Shown here one piece after another: positions 44,752 to 53,388 of a stretch of DNA of 64,000 nucleotides. The stretch comes from CAINVV01 sp963663675 (GTDB lineage Bacteria; Bacteroidota; Bacteroidia; Bacteroidales; Prolixibacteraceae): contig OY760498.1 of assembly GCA_963663675.1 (NCBI GenBank), positions 682,001-746,000 of the forward strand. Direction: 5' to 3'. The translations under genes were made by a program, and so were the position numbers. The notes under the pieces were generated by a model. That model saw nothing but the letters and a program-made list of their open reading frames with translations, searched no databases and was not told the origin of the DNA. Position 1 is the first letter of the stretch; every line of letters starts with the position of its first letter.

Positions 44752-45499
44752 ACGAATTGGTAAAATTTTGATCTGGTGCTTTGTGTTCCTGGTTGTCTCA
44801 GTTTCCCTGGGATTTACCATCCGGGAGCGCAACAGGATCATATGCACCGATGTAAGGGTCGAAATAACTGATTCCATTGACAATCAATTTATAAGAAGCC
44901 GTCAGATAAGAGATTGGGTACTAAGTCACAACAGGAATATCCTCCGGCAGAACCTCGACAAGATAGATTTGAGAAATATCGAAGACGGGTTAAGGAAAAT
45001 TAAGGCGATTGAAGATGTCAAAGTCTTTACTTCCATCGTTGGCAGGGGTAAACCCGGAGAAGGATCCGTCGTGGTCAGGATAAGCCAGCGGGATCCGCAA
45101 TTCAGGGTCGATGTCCCTGGTCGCGATTACTACATGGATAAATTTGGCAAAAGCATTGACTGGTCCCCAAATTACACTCCAAGGGTCCTGATGGTTTCAG
45201 GTGTGATAGCCTATGAATTTGCGCGAAAAAAGCTGCTTCCGCTGATCACCTGTATCCAGGAAGATCCGTTCCTGAGCGCCCAGATCGATCAGATTCATGT
45301 GGGCAGTAATGGAAATCTAACGATGGTGCCCCGGATTGGGGACCAGCTGATTTATTTCGGCTCGCCCGATGATTTTCAGGCCAAGTTCAGAAATTTAAAA
45401 GCGCTTTACAAAGAAGGATTTAAAAACGGGGGATGGACTATTTACAAATCTATCAACCTTGCATATAAGAATCAGGTAATCTGTTTAAAAAAACGATAA
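44744..45499 (+). CDS. ftsQ: Cell division protein FtsQ
   Basis: A bitopic divisome protein linking early and late components. It has a short cytoplasmic N-terminus, one membrane helix (about residues 5-25), then a POTRA/FtsQ periplasmic region of about 220 residues. Sequence identity to model FtsQ is low, as usual in Bacteroidota. Position between murC and ftsA, topology and length (251 aa) decide the call. It overlaps murC by 8 nt and stands 1 nt from ftsA. Confidence 0.9.
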   Translation: MFKRIGKILIWCFVFLVVSVSLGFTIRERNRIICTDVRVEITDSIDNQFIRSRQIRDWVLSHNRNILRQNLDKIDLRNIEDGLRKIKAIEDVKVFTSIVGRGKPGEGSVVVRISQRDPQFRVDVPGRDYYMDKFGKSIDWSPNYTPRVLMVSGVIAYEFARKKLLPLITCIQEDPFLSAQIDQIHVGSNGNLTMVPRIGDQLIYFGSPDDFQAKFRNLKALYKEGFKNGGWTIYKSINLAYKNQVICLKKR

Positions 45500-45500
45500 G

Positions 45501-46814
45501 ATGAGCCAGACAAGAGAATTAGCAGCCGCTATTGATATCGGCACCTACAGGACCAGAGCTATCCTGGGACGTTTTACCCCGGAGAATAAACTGGATGTAT
45601 TGGCCTTTGGCGAAGTCCCTACACAGGGAGTGCGAAACGGGGTCGTGGTTAACATTGATGAAGCGGCCGAATCCATTCGCAAGGCAGTATCAATTCTTGA
45701 AAGATCAACAAAGCTGAAGATCATAAAAGTGTATGCAGGAATTTCAGGTCAGAAGATTGGAAACCGGCCTTACTCCTGCTACCGGATGACAGAAGGAAAT
45801 GAGGTGACACCGGCCATTGTCAGGGCTTTGGCCGATGAGGCCAGGCGTCACGCGGTGGAGGCAGGCGAGAAAATATATCACCTGGTACCTACCGAATACA
45901 TAGTTGATGGTGAAAGGGAGATTAACAAGCCGACCGGTATCGCAGGACGCCGGATAGATGCCGTCTTTAATATCGTTCTGGCATCTGAAAATTATGAAAA
46001 AAATCTATCGCGTGCGACAGAAAAAGCGGGATTTGAGTTGGCTGGGGTCTTTGTGAACCCGTTTGTGCAGGGAACAGCCTGCCTGTCCCAGGATGAGAAA
46101 GAAGCTGGCGTGGTTCTGCTTGATCTTGGGGCCGGTACAACAGGACTTTCGCTCTATTATGAAAACAAACTCAGGCTGGCACTTGAGTTGCCTTTTGGAG
46201 GAAACGTTATTTCAAATGATATTAAAGAAGGTTGCAATATCATTCCGCGACATGCCGAAATGGTCAAGGTAAATTGCGGTTATGCCATGACTGATATGGC
46301 TCCTGACAATAAGGTGGCCCAAATTCCCGAGGTGGAAGGCTGGCCCGGGAAAGAAATCTCCTTCAGGAGCCTCGCAGGAATTATCCAGGCGAGGGTAGAG
46401 GAAATCATGGAATGGGTTAATTTTCAGCTGGAATCATCGGGTTACCTGGATAAACTGGGTGCTGGGATTGTACTTACGGGTAACGGTGCCAACCTTGCCG
46501 GTATCGACAAACTGGTCAGTTACACCACCGGATTGGATGTCAGGTTTGGCAAACCAATTGTGGCAATGAAAGAGCAGCTTTTCAACGATCAGCTGGCAAA
46601 TCCGGGGTCCGCGAATCTAATGGGAATTCTGATTCATGGGCTCATCAACTCAAGAAATCTGAAATATCCTGCCGGAATAGTTGAATCTGCTGTTCAGGAG
46701 GAAGCGCCAAAGGCAGAAGTCCCCGTCAAAAGGAAATCACGCGGGCTTTTGGATCTGGTTGATAAGGTAAAAGGAGGAATTGACGGCCTCTTTGAAGATA
46801 CTGAAGGAAAATAG
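45501..46814 (+). CDS. ftsA: Cell division protein FtsA
   Basis: An actin-fold protein that tethers FtsZ to the membrane. Nucleotide-binding segments are AAIDIGTYRTRAI (phosphate 1), LLDLGAGTTGLSLY (phosphate 2) and VLTGNGANLAGI (adenosine). The last ~25 residues (RGLLDLVDKVKGGIDGLF) form an amphipathic helix, the expected membrane-targeting sequence. It has 437 residues. The first of two ftsZ genes follows after 19 nt. Confidence 0.95.
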   Translation: MSQTRELAAAIDIGTYRTRAILGRFTPENKLDVLAFGEVPTQGVRNGVVVNIDEAAESIRKAVSILERSTKLKIIKVYAGISGQKIGNRPYSCYRMTEGNEVTPAIVRALADEARRHAVEAGEKIYHLVPTEYIVDGEREINKPTGIAGRRIDAVFNIVLASENYEKNLSRATEKAGFELAGVFVNPFVQGTACLSQDEKEAGVVLLDLGAGTTGLSLYYENKLRLALELPFGGNVISNDIKEGCNIIPRHAEMVKVNCGYAMTDMAPDNKVAQIPEVEGWPGKEISFRSLAGIIQARVEEIMEWVNFQLESSGYLDKLGAGIVLTGNGANLAGIDKLVSYTTGLDVRFGKPIVAMKEQLFNDQLANPGSANLMGILIHGLINSRNLKYPAGIVESAVQEEAPKAEVPVKRKSRGLLDLVDKVKGGIDGLFEDTEGK

Positions 46815-46833
46815 TTGACTTAAGATAACACAT

Positions 46834-48147
46834 ATGGAAAATATAGTTGACGATCTGTTATCATTCGGGTTCCAGAATCACAAAAGCTCCATCATCAAAG
46901 TGATTGGAGTCGGCGGGGGTGGCAGTAATGCTGTTAATCACATGCATCACAATGGAATAACAGGGGTGGATTTTGTGATTTGCAACACAGATGCCCAGGC
47001 ACTTGCGAACAGCCCTGTACCGGTGAAGATACAGCTTGGTGTGACCCTGACTGAAGGCCGGGGTGCAGGAAACGCTCCAAGGAAAGGGGAACAGGCGGCC
47101 ATTGAAAATTTGGATGAGGTCAGGCAGATTCTCGAGTCCGGGACAAAAATGGTCTTTATCACCGCCGGAATGGGCGGGGGAACCGGAACAGGAGCTGCGC
47201 CCATAATCGCCCAACTGGCAAGGGACATGGATATACTTACCATTGCGGTTGTGACCATGCCCTCAAAAAAAGAGGGGAAACTGCGTTATGACCAGGCGAT
47301 GGAAGGCATTCTGAAACTCGACAGGTACGTGGATTGCATGCTGGTGATCAGCAATGAAAACCTTCACAAAGTATATGGCGAACTGCCTGCAAGGGAAGCA
47401 TTTGCTAAAGCTGACGACATCGTTTGTACAGCAGTGAAAGGGTGTGCCGAGATTATTACCCTGCACGGCAATATTAATATTGACTTTGCCGACGTCAACA
47501 CAGTCATGAGGGACAGTGGTGTCTTTATCATGGGAACCGGGTTCGCTGAAGGCCCCGACCGTGCTTACCTGGCGGTCGAGGATGCCTTGCGGTCGCCACT
47601 GCTTGACAGTAACAACATTTATGGTACCAGCAATATTCTTCTCAATATCATCTCAGGTGAAGATGAGGTCAGAATGGGTGAGATAGGAGAGATTATAGAT
47701 TACCTCCAACAGGCTGCAGGCGATAATGCCAACATCATCTGGGGAAATGGTTATGATCCGACTTTAGGGAACAAGATCAGCGTAACTATCATCGCAACAG
47801 GATTTGAACACGATCCAAACCCGGTCAGGACAACTGCCCCGATTACTGAGAAAGTCAATATCGATAAGGTCGTTCCACCGGCTGAGAATGAAATGGCCGG
47901 GCAGAAAGAGGCTGTCCCGATCGGGGAGGAGGATGAGTTCATGGATATTTCGGTGGAAGATGATTTTTCATATGAAGAAGATCTACCAGGGAAGGACCTG
48001 TCTGTCAAGGAAAGAACTTCCGCTGAAAAGAGCCCGGGGATTCCGGCTGAAAAACCAGCGAAAAAACCGGAACGTGAATCCATCTCAAAGTGGTTCAACA
48101 GCCAGTTTGGTGGTCTTTTTTCGGATGAAGACATGGAGGTTAAATAA
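46834..48147 (+). CDS. ftsZ: FtsZ-type tubulin GTPase, first of a tandem pair
   Basis: A bacterial tubulin that forms the Z ring. GTP-binding segments are complete: GVGGGGSNAVNHM, GGGTGTG (114-120), and the T7 synergy loop NIDFADV (Asp217 and Asp220), so it should be able to polymerise and hydrolyse GTP. After the core (to about residue 325), the linker is acidic and Pro/Lys-rich. The tail ends with SISKWFNSQFGGLFSDEDMEVK-type aromatic/acidic residues, unlike the IPAF/NNSFLHD tail of the next gene. It has 437 residues. The second copy begins 91 nt downstream. Confidence 0.94.
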   Translation: MENIVDDLLSFGFQNHKSSIIKVIGVGGGGSNAVNHMHHNGITGVDFVICNTDAQALANSPVPVKIQLGVTLTEGRGAGNAPRKGEQAAIENLDEVRQILESGTKMVFITAGMGGGTGTGAAPIIAQLARDMDILTIAVVTMPSKKEGKLRYDQAMEGILKLDRYVDCMLVISNENLHKVYGELPAREAFAKADDIVCTAVKGCAEIITLHGNINIDFADVNTVMRDSGVFIMGTGFAEGPDRAYLAVEDALRSPLLDSNNIYGTSNILLNIISGEDEVRMGEIGEIIDYLQQAAGDNANIIWGNGYDPTLGNKISVTIIATGFEHDPNPVRTTAPITEKVNIDKVVPPAENEMAGQKEAVPIGEEDEFMDISVEDDFSYEEDLPGKDLSVKERTSAEKSPGIPAEKPAKKPERESISKWFNSQFGGLFSDEDMEVK

Positions 48148-48238
48148 TATAAATTCAACGATTTATAATTTATTTCAAAGTTTTTCAAAGCAGCGTTTTC
48201 ACTTTTGTGACGGAAAATAATAATTTAAAACAACATAC
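48148..48238. promoter_or_regulatory. Short hairpin in the ftsZ-ftsZ gap
   Basis: TTTTCAC tttt GTGA followed by GAAAA (48196-48217) can fold into a stem with a 2-nt bulge. It is 21 nt before the second ftsZ start. It might tune relative expression of the two copies or act as a weak terminator. No TAnnTTTG promoter was found in the gap. Confidence 0.3.
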
Positions 48239-49654
48239 ATGAGAGAACTAATTGATTTCGATCTGCCCAAAGCATCTGAGAACATTATCAAGGTGATCGG
48301 GGTTGGCGGCGGTGGCAGCAATGCGGTTAACCATATGTTCAGGCAAGGGATAAAAGATGTTGATTTTGCCATCTGCAATACAGATTTGCAGCATCTGCTG
48401 GAAAGCCCGGTACCTGTAAAAGTTCAGCTGGGTTCTTCATTGACTGAAGGCAGGGGGGCAGGAAACAAGCCAACTATAGGCCGGGATTCTGCCAATGAGA
48501 ATATTGAAGAGATTGAGTCAATTTTCTCAGACAATACCAAGATGGTATTCATCACAGCAGGGATGGGAGGAGGCACCGGGACCGGCGCGGCTCCTGTGAT
48601 TGCAGAGGTGGCCCGTACGAATAAAATACTGACCATCGGCATTGTTACTCTGCCTTTCCGGAACGAAGGGAAGCTGAGAATTCAACAGGCAATCGAAGGT
48701 ATCCGCCTGATGGAAGGACATGTCGATTCTTTGCTGATCATCAACAACGAGCGAATCAGGGAGATTTACGGCGATTTTCCTATCTCCAAAGCCTTTGCCA
48801 AGGCCGACGATGTACTGGCAACAGCAGCCCGGGGTATTGCCGATATTATTACAAGCACAGGATTCATCAATGTGGATTTTGAGGATGTCAGGACCGTCAT
48901 GCAGAATTCCGGTGTTGCCATCATGGGTTCAGCCACATTCAGCGGCGAAAATCGTGCCCTGAAAGCGGCTGAAGGAGCAATAAATTCTCCCCTGCTCAAC
49001 AACAATGATATCAAGGGAGCCAGGAATATCCTGGTCAACATTACTTCCGGTGAAACCCATGAAGTGACCATGGATGAAGTTAACCTGGTCAACGAATACG
49101 TACAGGAAAAGGCCGGCAACAGCGCGGACCTGATCCACGGTATTGCCGTGGATCCATCACTTGGAGATGCGCTTACGGTAACAGTTGTAGCGACCGGATT
49201 CAAAAGCAGCTCCATCCCGGAGTTAAAAATGGACAAAGCACAGGATAAGATAAGAGTCCCTATTGGTGATGATTTTCAGGATTTAAACAGGCCGTCTTAT
49301 CAGCAGGAAACATTCTTTTCCGGAGATGCAGCGTCAGGGCATGAATGGATTGATGATCCGCATGATGAGGTGATCCAGCGGTTATATCCCAAACGAATGA
49401 TTGATCCCTTTTCCGGTGCCCCGGAAGTTGTAAAAAAAGTGATGCACGTTGATTTCTACAGTCAGACAGATGATTACATCAATGAATTAACAAAAATACC
49501 GGCATTCGAGCGGCGAAGGATGAAACAGCAGCAAAAACCCGGAGGCACCGTTGACAGCGGTAAGTCAATGTCGCGCTATTCCATCTCCAATAATCCGGAA
49601 GATGGGCTCAGGCTGAAAAAGAATAATTCCTTCCTGCATGATAAGGCTGATTGA
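48239..49654 (+). CDS. ftsZ: FtsZ-type tubulin GTPase, second of a tandem pair
   Basis: A second full FtsZ of 471 residues. It has GVGGGGSNAVNHM, GGGTGTG (110-116) and synergy loop NVDFEDV (Asp213 and Asp216) intact. By eye, roughly half of core residues are identical to the upstream copy, so this is an old paralogue and not a recent duplication. The tail differs. It contains KIPAFERRRM, which looks like the FtsA/membrane-anchor binding peptide, and ends with NNSFLHDKAD, the ending I associate with orthodox Bacteroidota FtsZ. This copy may therefore be the main Z-ring protein. Confidence 0.94.
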   Translation: MRELIDFDLPKASENIIKVIGVGGGGSNAVNHMFRQGIKDVDFAICNTDLQHLLESPVPVKVQLGSSLTEGRGAGNKPTIGRDSANENIEEIESIFSDNTKMVFITAGMGGGTGTGAAPVIAEVARTNKILTIGIVTLPFRNEGKLRIQQAIEGIRLMEGHVDSLLIINNERIREIYGDFPISKAFAKADDVLATAARGIADIITSTGFINVDFEDVRTVMQNSGVAIMGSATFSGENRALKAAEGAINSPLLNNNDIKGARNILVNITSGETHEVTMDEVNLVNEYVQEKAGNSADLIHGIAVDPSLGDALTVTVVATGFKSSSIPELKMDKAQDKIRVPIGDDFQDLNRPSYQQETFFSGDAASGHEWIDDPHDEVIQRLYPKRMIDPFSGAPEVVKKVMHVDFYSQTDDYINELTKIPAFERRRMKQQQKPGGTVDSGKSMSRYSISNNPEDGLRLKKNNSFLHDKAD

Positions 49655-49692
49655 TTGCGACTTACAACGGGTTAATCGTTTTTATTTTTCAT

Positions 49693-49700
49693 TACCTTTG
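49693..49700 (+). promoter_or_regulatory. -7 box TACCTTTG for the yqeY gene
   Basis: A perfect TAnnTTTG, 23 nt before the start at 49724, so a leader of about 15 nt. No TTTG lies at the correct spacing upstream. Confidence 0.5.
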
Positions 49701-49723
49701 CATTTCTCATTAAATATCTAATT

Positions 49724-50173
49724 ATGGCAATCTTCGATCAGGTTAACGACGACATCAGGGCTTCAATGCTTGCCCGCGACAAGGAGAGACTGGAAGCTGT
49801 CCGGAACATTAAAAAAGTATTGCTGGAAGCAAAAACAGCCAAAAGCGGATCGGAAGATCTGCCCGACGAGGAAGCAATAAGGGTGATATCCAAACTGGCC
49901 AAGCAGGGACGTGATTCTGCAGAAATCTATAAACAGCAGAACAGGCCTGACCTGGAGGCATTTGAAATGGCACAGGTGAAAATTTATGAAACATATTTGC
50001 CTAAACAGATGACCGATGAGGAGCTGACAAATGCAGTAAGTTCTATTATTGCCGCTTGCGGTGCGACCTCCATGAAAGAAATGGGAAAGGTGATGGGTAT
50101 CGCTTCCAAGGAACTTGCAGGGAAAGTTGACGGTAAATTGATTTCTGAAAAGGTGAAAACTCTGCTGGGGTAA
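49724..50173 (+). CDS. GatB/YqeY domain-containing protein
   Basis: A 149-residue all-helical protein consisting of the YqeY domain, related to the tRNA-binding tail of GatB. Segments such as MLARDKERLEAVRNIK, YKQQNRPDLEAFEMAQ and MGKVMGIASKELAGKVDG are typical. It probably binds tRNA, with no established pathway. It closes the dcw cluster in many Bacteroidota. A strong terminator follows at 50214. Confidence 0.93.
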   Translation: MAIFDQVNDDIRASMLARDKERLEAVRNIKKVLLEAKTAKSGSEDLPDEEAIRVISKLAKQGRDSAEIYKQQNRPDLEAFEMAQVKIYETYLPKQMTDEELTNAVSSIIAACGATSMKEMGKVMGIASKELAGKVDGKLISEKVKTLLG

Positions 50174-50213
50174 AATTATTTACACCAAAATTGAAAATAT
50201 TAGTTTTGTTTAG

Positions 50214-50251
50214 GTACGTTTGGCACAATAGTATGTCAAACGTACTTTTTT
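50214..50251 (+). terminator. Rho-independent terminator after yqeY
   Basis: GTACGTTTG (50214-50222) and CAAACGTAC (50237-50245) form a perfect 9-bp stem with a 14-nt loop and are followed by six Ts. It lies 40 nt after the stop. It marks the end of the dcw transcription unit. Confidence 0.85.
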
Positions 50252-50282
50252 AATTATTGCTCAATTTGAAATTACTTGAATC

Positions 50283-50933
50283 ATGAGAATACTGGTACTG
50301 ATCGCTTTTATCCTTGCCGTGGTTTCACTGAAAACACAGGCTCAGAAAGACACTACATCCGTTGATTTGCTCGGAGAAATGAATAAATCCGGCCAGGAGA
50401 AAACGAAATTGCTGCCTGATAAGATTATATTTACCCAACGTCTCCTGTGGGGAGAAAAAGGGCTTATGCGCAATTTCAACGCCTTTGAACTGACCCCCGA
50501 AAAAAGGCAGCACGAATTAAAAGTCCGCAGAACCATGCTTGTCACCCACCAGATACTGGGTTTTGCCACTTTGGGCGGCATGATAGCACAGGGGTTTGTT
50601 GGCGCAAAGCTTTATAATCAGGAGCAGAATGGAAATTTTGACCAGAATCTCAAAGATACCCACGAAGCGCTGGCTACGGCAGTTGAAATTGGTTATTTTA
50701 CTACCGCCTCCATGTCTCTTTTTGCGCCACCCAAGATGTTGAATGAACGCAAGGGATACAGCAGTATCAAGTTGCACAAAGGCCTTGCTATAGTGCATCT
50801 TACAGGTATGATTACCACAATGATCCTGGCGGGGCAACTGGAAAGCAATCCTGATCTCAAGCGCTATCACAGGGCCGCTGCTTACACTACTTTCGGGGCT
50901 TTTGCGGCATCAATGATCGTGATCAAGTTTTAA
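50283..50933 (+). CDS. Exported four-helix membrane protein, possibly cytochrome b561-like
   Basis: A 216-residue membrane protein with a signal peptide or first helix (about 1-20, ending TQAQ). Four hydrophobic helices at roughly 80-100, 120-140, 160-180 and 190-212 carry spaced histidines: VTHQILGF, DTHEAL, LHKGLAIVHL and YHRAAAY. Paired helix histidines in a four-helix membrane protein suggest b-type haem, as in cytochrome b561. Its neighbour is a YceI protein, and in E. coli yceI is next to the b561 gene yceJ, which favours this reading. Haem binding is inferred only. Confidence 0.6.
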   Translation: MRILVLIAFILAVVSLKTQAQKDTTSVDLLGEMNKSGQEKTKLLPDKIIFTQRLLWGEKGLMRNFNAFELTPEKRQHELKVRRTMLVTHQILGFATLGGMIAQGFVGAKLYNQEQNGNFDQNLKDTHEALATAVEIGYFTTASMSLFAPPKMLNERKGYSSIKLHKGLAIVHLTGMITTMILAGQLESNPDLKRYHRAAAYTTFGAFAASMIVIKF

Positions 50934-51103
50934 TTTCCGTACGACAGCTTAAGATTTAACAGCGCAATTCAGGGAACTCAACTGATTTTCTATTCTGGTA
51001 ATAACCCTTTATAAATCATAATATTAGTTAAGATTTTAAAAGTGGCTGCGACCTGAATTAACATATGTGAATCAATGCCGTATACTTAAACAAAATTTAA
51101 GTT

Positions 51104-51649
51104 ATGAAGAAAATAATCGGAATTCTTTTTCTTGCTACCTTTCTGGTATTCAATGTTTTTGCTCAGGCGAAAGTTAAAATAAATTGTCTGAAGGATGAGT
51201 CTTCCATAACTTATTCGATGCATCATCCGTTGCACGAATGGAGTGGAGAATGCAAAGAAGTCAACTCAATTATCCTGACAGATGAGGACAGGAGTACAAT
51301 TTTCCAGGTAGCAGTTTCTGCCAGGTTATCTTCTTTTGACAGTAAAAATGCCAACCGTGACTCTCACATGATGGAGGTCACTGAAGCAATTAAATATCCC
51401 AACGTAACTTATGTGAGCAGCTTGGTCACAATTGATGGCAGTGATTTTACTTCCAGCGGAAATATAACGTTCCACGGAATTTCCCAGCCTGTTGCGATGC
51501 ATGGGAAAATTACCAAAGATGGCAACAAGCTTACTTTTACCGGAAATTTCAATCTGAAACTGACACAGTTCAATATAGATCCTCCTTCCTTGATGGGGAT
51601 CAGTACCGATGATGATTTTAAACTGGAGTTTAAAGCAGTTTATCAGTAA
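51104..51649 (+). CDS. YceI family protein
   Basis: A 181-residue exported protein: signal peptide about 1-20 (VFNVFAQ), then the YceI lipocalin-like barrel. Recognisable segments are TYSMHHPLHEWSG, NRDSHMMEVTEAIKYPNVTY and GNITFHGISQPVAMHG. YceI barrels bind polyisoprenoid or related hydrophobic ligands in the periplasm. It lies 170 nt after the b561-like gene. It overlaps the convergent nucleoside kinase gene tail to tail by 7 nt, with no terminator between them. Confidence 0.9.
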   Translation: MKKIIGILFLATFLVFNVFAQAKVKINCLKDESSITYSMHHPLHEWSGECKEVNSIILTDEDRSTIFQVAVSARLSSFDSKNANRDSHMMEVTEAIKYPNVTYVSSLVTIDGSDFTSSGNITFHGISQPVAMHGKITKDGNKLTFTGNFNLKLTQFNIDPPSLMGISTDDDFKLEFKAVYQ

Positions 51650-53307
51650 TCAAAGCTGCTTCCTCCGAGGAATTCTCTTAAAACCGAAGTCGGAGGAATC
51701 TCATTCTCAGGAATGGAGATGAAATAAGATATAAAAATCAGCAGCCTCATTGCCTCGGCATATTCTCGTTCGTTTTCCTTCACTGATTTCAGCAAAGTAT
51801 TGGCATATCTTTTAAGAACAGCCAGTTCGTATACGAGAGCGGAGTTAAACATGATATCCGCATTTTCCTGGAATGGGAAAATATGCTTGTCTTCACCCCG
51901 TCTCACACTTGGCCATCGTTGAATTGTTTTCGAGGCACTGTATCCCCTGTATTTGGCATCCCTGATCATTCTTCTAAGCAGCCGGTTGTCGGTAGTAGGA
52001 ACATACGTATGTTCGTCAAAGGAGATCTGCGTAAGTGCAGATATAAAAATGCGATAGGTCTTTTCCGTATCAATCATCGGAATAAGTCCGGGATTCAGGC
52101 CATGAATTCCCTCAATGATCAGGATGTTGTCCTTCTCCATTTTCAGAAAATCCCCCTTGAAGAACCGTTCTCCGGTCTGGAAATTAAATCTTGGCATTTC
52201 CACTTGTTCTCCATTAAGCAGCTGAACCAGGATGCGGTTAAAAAAATCAATATCTATAGCTTCCAGCGCTTCAAAATCCAATTCTCCGTTTTCATCTTTG
52301 GGTGTATGTTCCCTGTCGACAAAGAAATCGTCGAGAGATATCTGTATTGCGTGTAAACCATTGACTGCCAGCTGAACACTCAGTCGTTTGCTGAAAGTGG
52401 TTTTCCCGGAACTGGAAGGGCCTGCGATCAATACCAAGTTGACAGAGTCATGCTTTTCTGTAATAATGGTGGCTATCTCTGCAATTTTCTTTTCATGCAA
52501 TGCTTCAGATACTTTGATGACATTTCCGGCGTCACCGTTTGCAATCATCTTGTTCAAATGAGAAATGTCACTAACACCCAGTAAGCTTGCGCGTTGTTTG
52601 TGTTCCCTGAAAATGCCGAAGAGTTTATCCTGTTCAGTGGCAGGTTCCAGTTCATCGAATTTACCCGGTTTGGGAAACCGGAGCAGGAGACCTTCATAGT
52701 ATTTTTCCAGCCCGAATTTCGAAACAAGTCCGGTAGACAATAGCTGATGGCCATAAAAGAAGTTGTAATGCCCGTCCAGCTCAAAAACCGGTGCATACAA
52801 ACGGCCATAATTACTGAACAGCTCAGCTTTCCTGGTGAGCCCTTCCTGTTCGAATAGTTCAACCGCTTTTTCTGTTAGCATTGCTTTTCGTTCAACTGGA
52901 ACATTTCTATGAATAAGGGTTCTCATCTCCTCTTTAATCAGCCAGATATCTTCTTCGGACAACGGATGATCCAGTTCTTCCAGGCTACAGTAATATCCTT
53001 TTGATATAGCATGGTCTATCTTAAGCCTGGCATCAGGCCAGAGGTTTTTCACTGCGACATACAAAATAAAAGATAATGTGCGAAGATAGATCCTCTGACC
53101 ATCGCGGTTAGAATAATCGAAAAACTCAATCAGTTTGGGCTTTACCAATTCAAAATCCATCGGTTTCACCCTGTGGTTCACGAATGCACCACAGATAGGC
53201 CCTTCCAGGATAATTCCAAGTTTGCCGGCTATCTCAGAAAGCGTTGTTCCAAGTGGAAAATATTCCCTGGTTCCGGTATTGACGCAATAAATTTCTATAT
53301 TCTTCAT
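51643..53307 (-). CDS. Nucleoside kinase with N-terminal TGS-like region (uridine kinase family)
   Basis: A cytoplasmic kinase of 554 residues. The N-terminal part resembles the TGS and second domains of threonyl-tRNA synthetase (KNIEIYCVNTG, GPICGAFVNHRV). The C-terminal part is a uridine-kinase P-loop domain with VLIAGPSSSGKTTF (about residue 290) and DDFFVDREHTP. I place the start at the ATG at 53307; a GTG 15 nt earlier is possible. A bulged 11-bp hairpin lies 17-46 nt upstream. The substrate is presumably a pyrimidine nucleoside. Confidence 0.9.
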   Translation of the reverse strand: MKNIEIYCVNTGTREYFPLGTTLSEIAGKLGIILEGPICGAFVNHRVKPMDFELVKPKLIEFFDYSNRDGQRIYLRTLSFILYVAVKNLWPDARLKIDHAISKGYYCSLEELDHPLSEEDIWLIKEEMRTLIHRNVPVERKAMLTEKAVELFEQEGLTRKAELFSNYGRLYAPVFELDGHYNFFYGHQLLSTGLVSKFGLEKYYEGLLLRFPKPGKFDELEPATEQDKLFGIFREHKQRASLLGVSDISHLNKMIANGDAGNVIKVSEALHEKKIAEIATIITEKHDSVNLVLIAGPSSSGKTTFSKRLSVQLAVNGLHAIQISLDDFFVDREHTPKDENGELDFEALEAIDIDFFNRILVQLLNGEQVEMPRFNFQTGERFFKGDFLKMEKDNILIIEGIHGLNPGLIPMIDTEKTYRIFISALTQISFDEHTYVPTTDNRLLRRMIRDAKYRGYSASKTIQRWPSVRRGEDKHIFPFQENADIMFNSALVYELAVLKRYANTLLKSVKENEREYAEAMRLLIFISYFISIPENEIPPTSVLREFLGGSSFDY

Positions 53308-53323
53308 ATTATGCAGGGACACA

Positions 53324-53353
53324 CAATTTCCGGAGGTACATTACCTCCAATTG
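53324..53353 (-). promoter_or_regulatory. Leader hairpin upstream of the nucleoside kinase
   Basis: On the minus strand CAATT GGAGGT pairs with ACCTCC and AATTG around a 5-nt loop with a 3-nt bulge (11 bp in all). It ends 16 nt before the start codon. The stem hides a GGAGGT sequence, a strong Shine-Dalgarno match that is unusual in this phylum. It could instead terminate the upstream thioredoxin operon. Confidence 0.4.
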
Positions 53354-53388
53354 CCGTTTTAATAAATCTCTTAAGAAAATAGTTCCGT

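Noticed and set aside
48190..48238. The ftsZ-ftsZ gap as another copy of the leader element
   Set aside because: Only the inner TTTTCAC...GAAAAT part resembles copy B; the outer stem is absent and the distance to the ATG differs.
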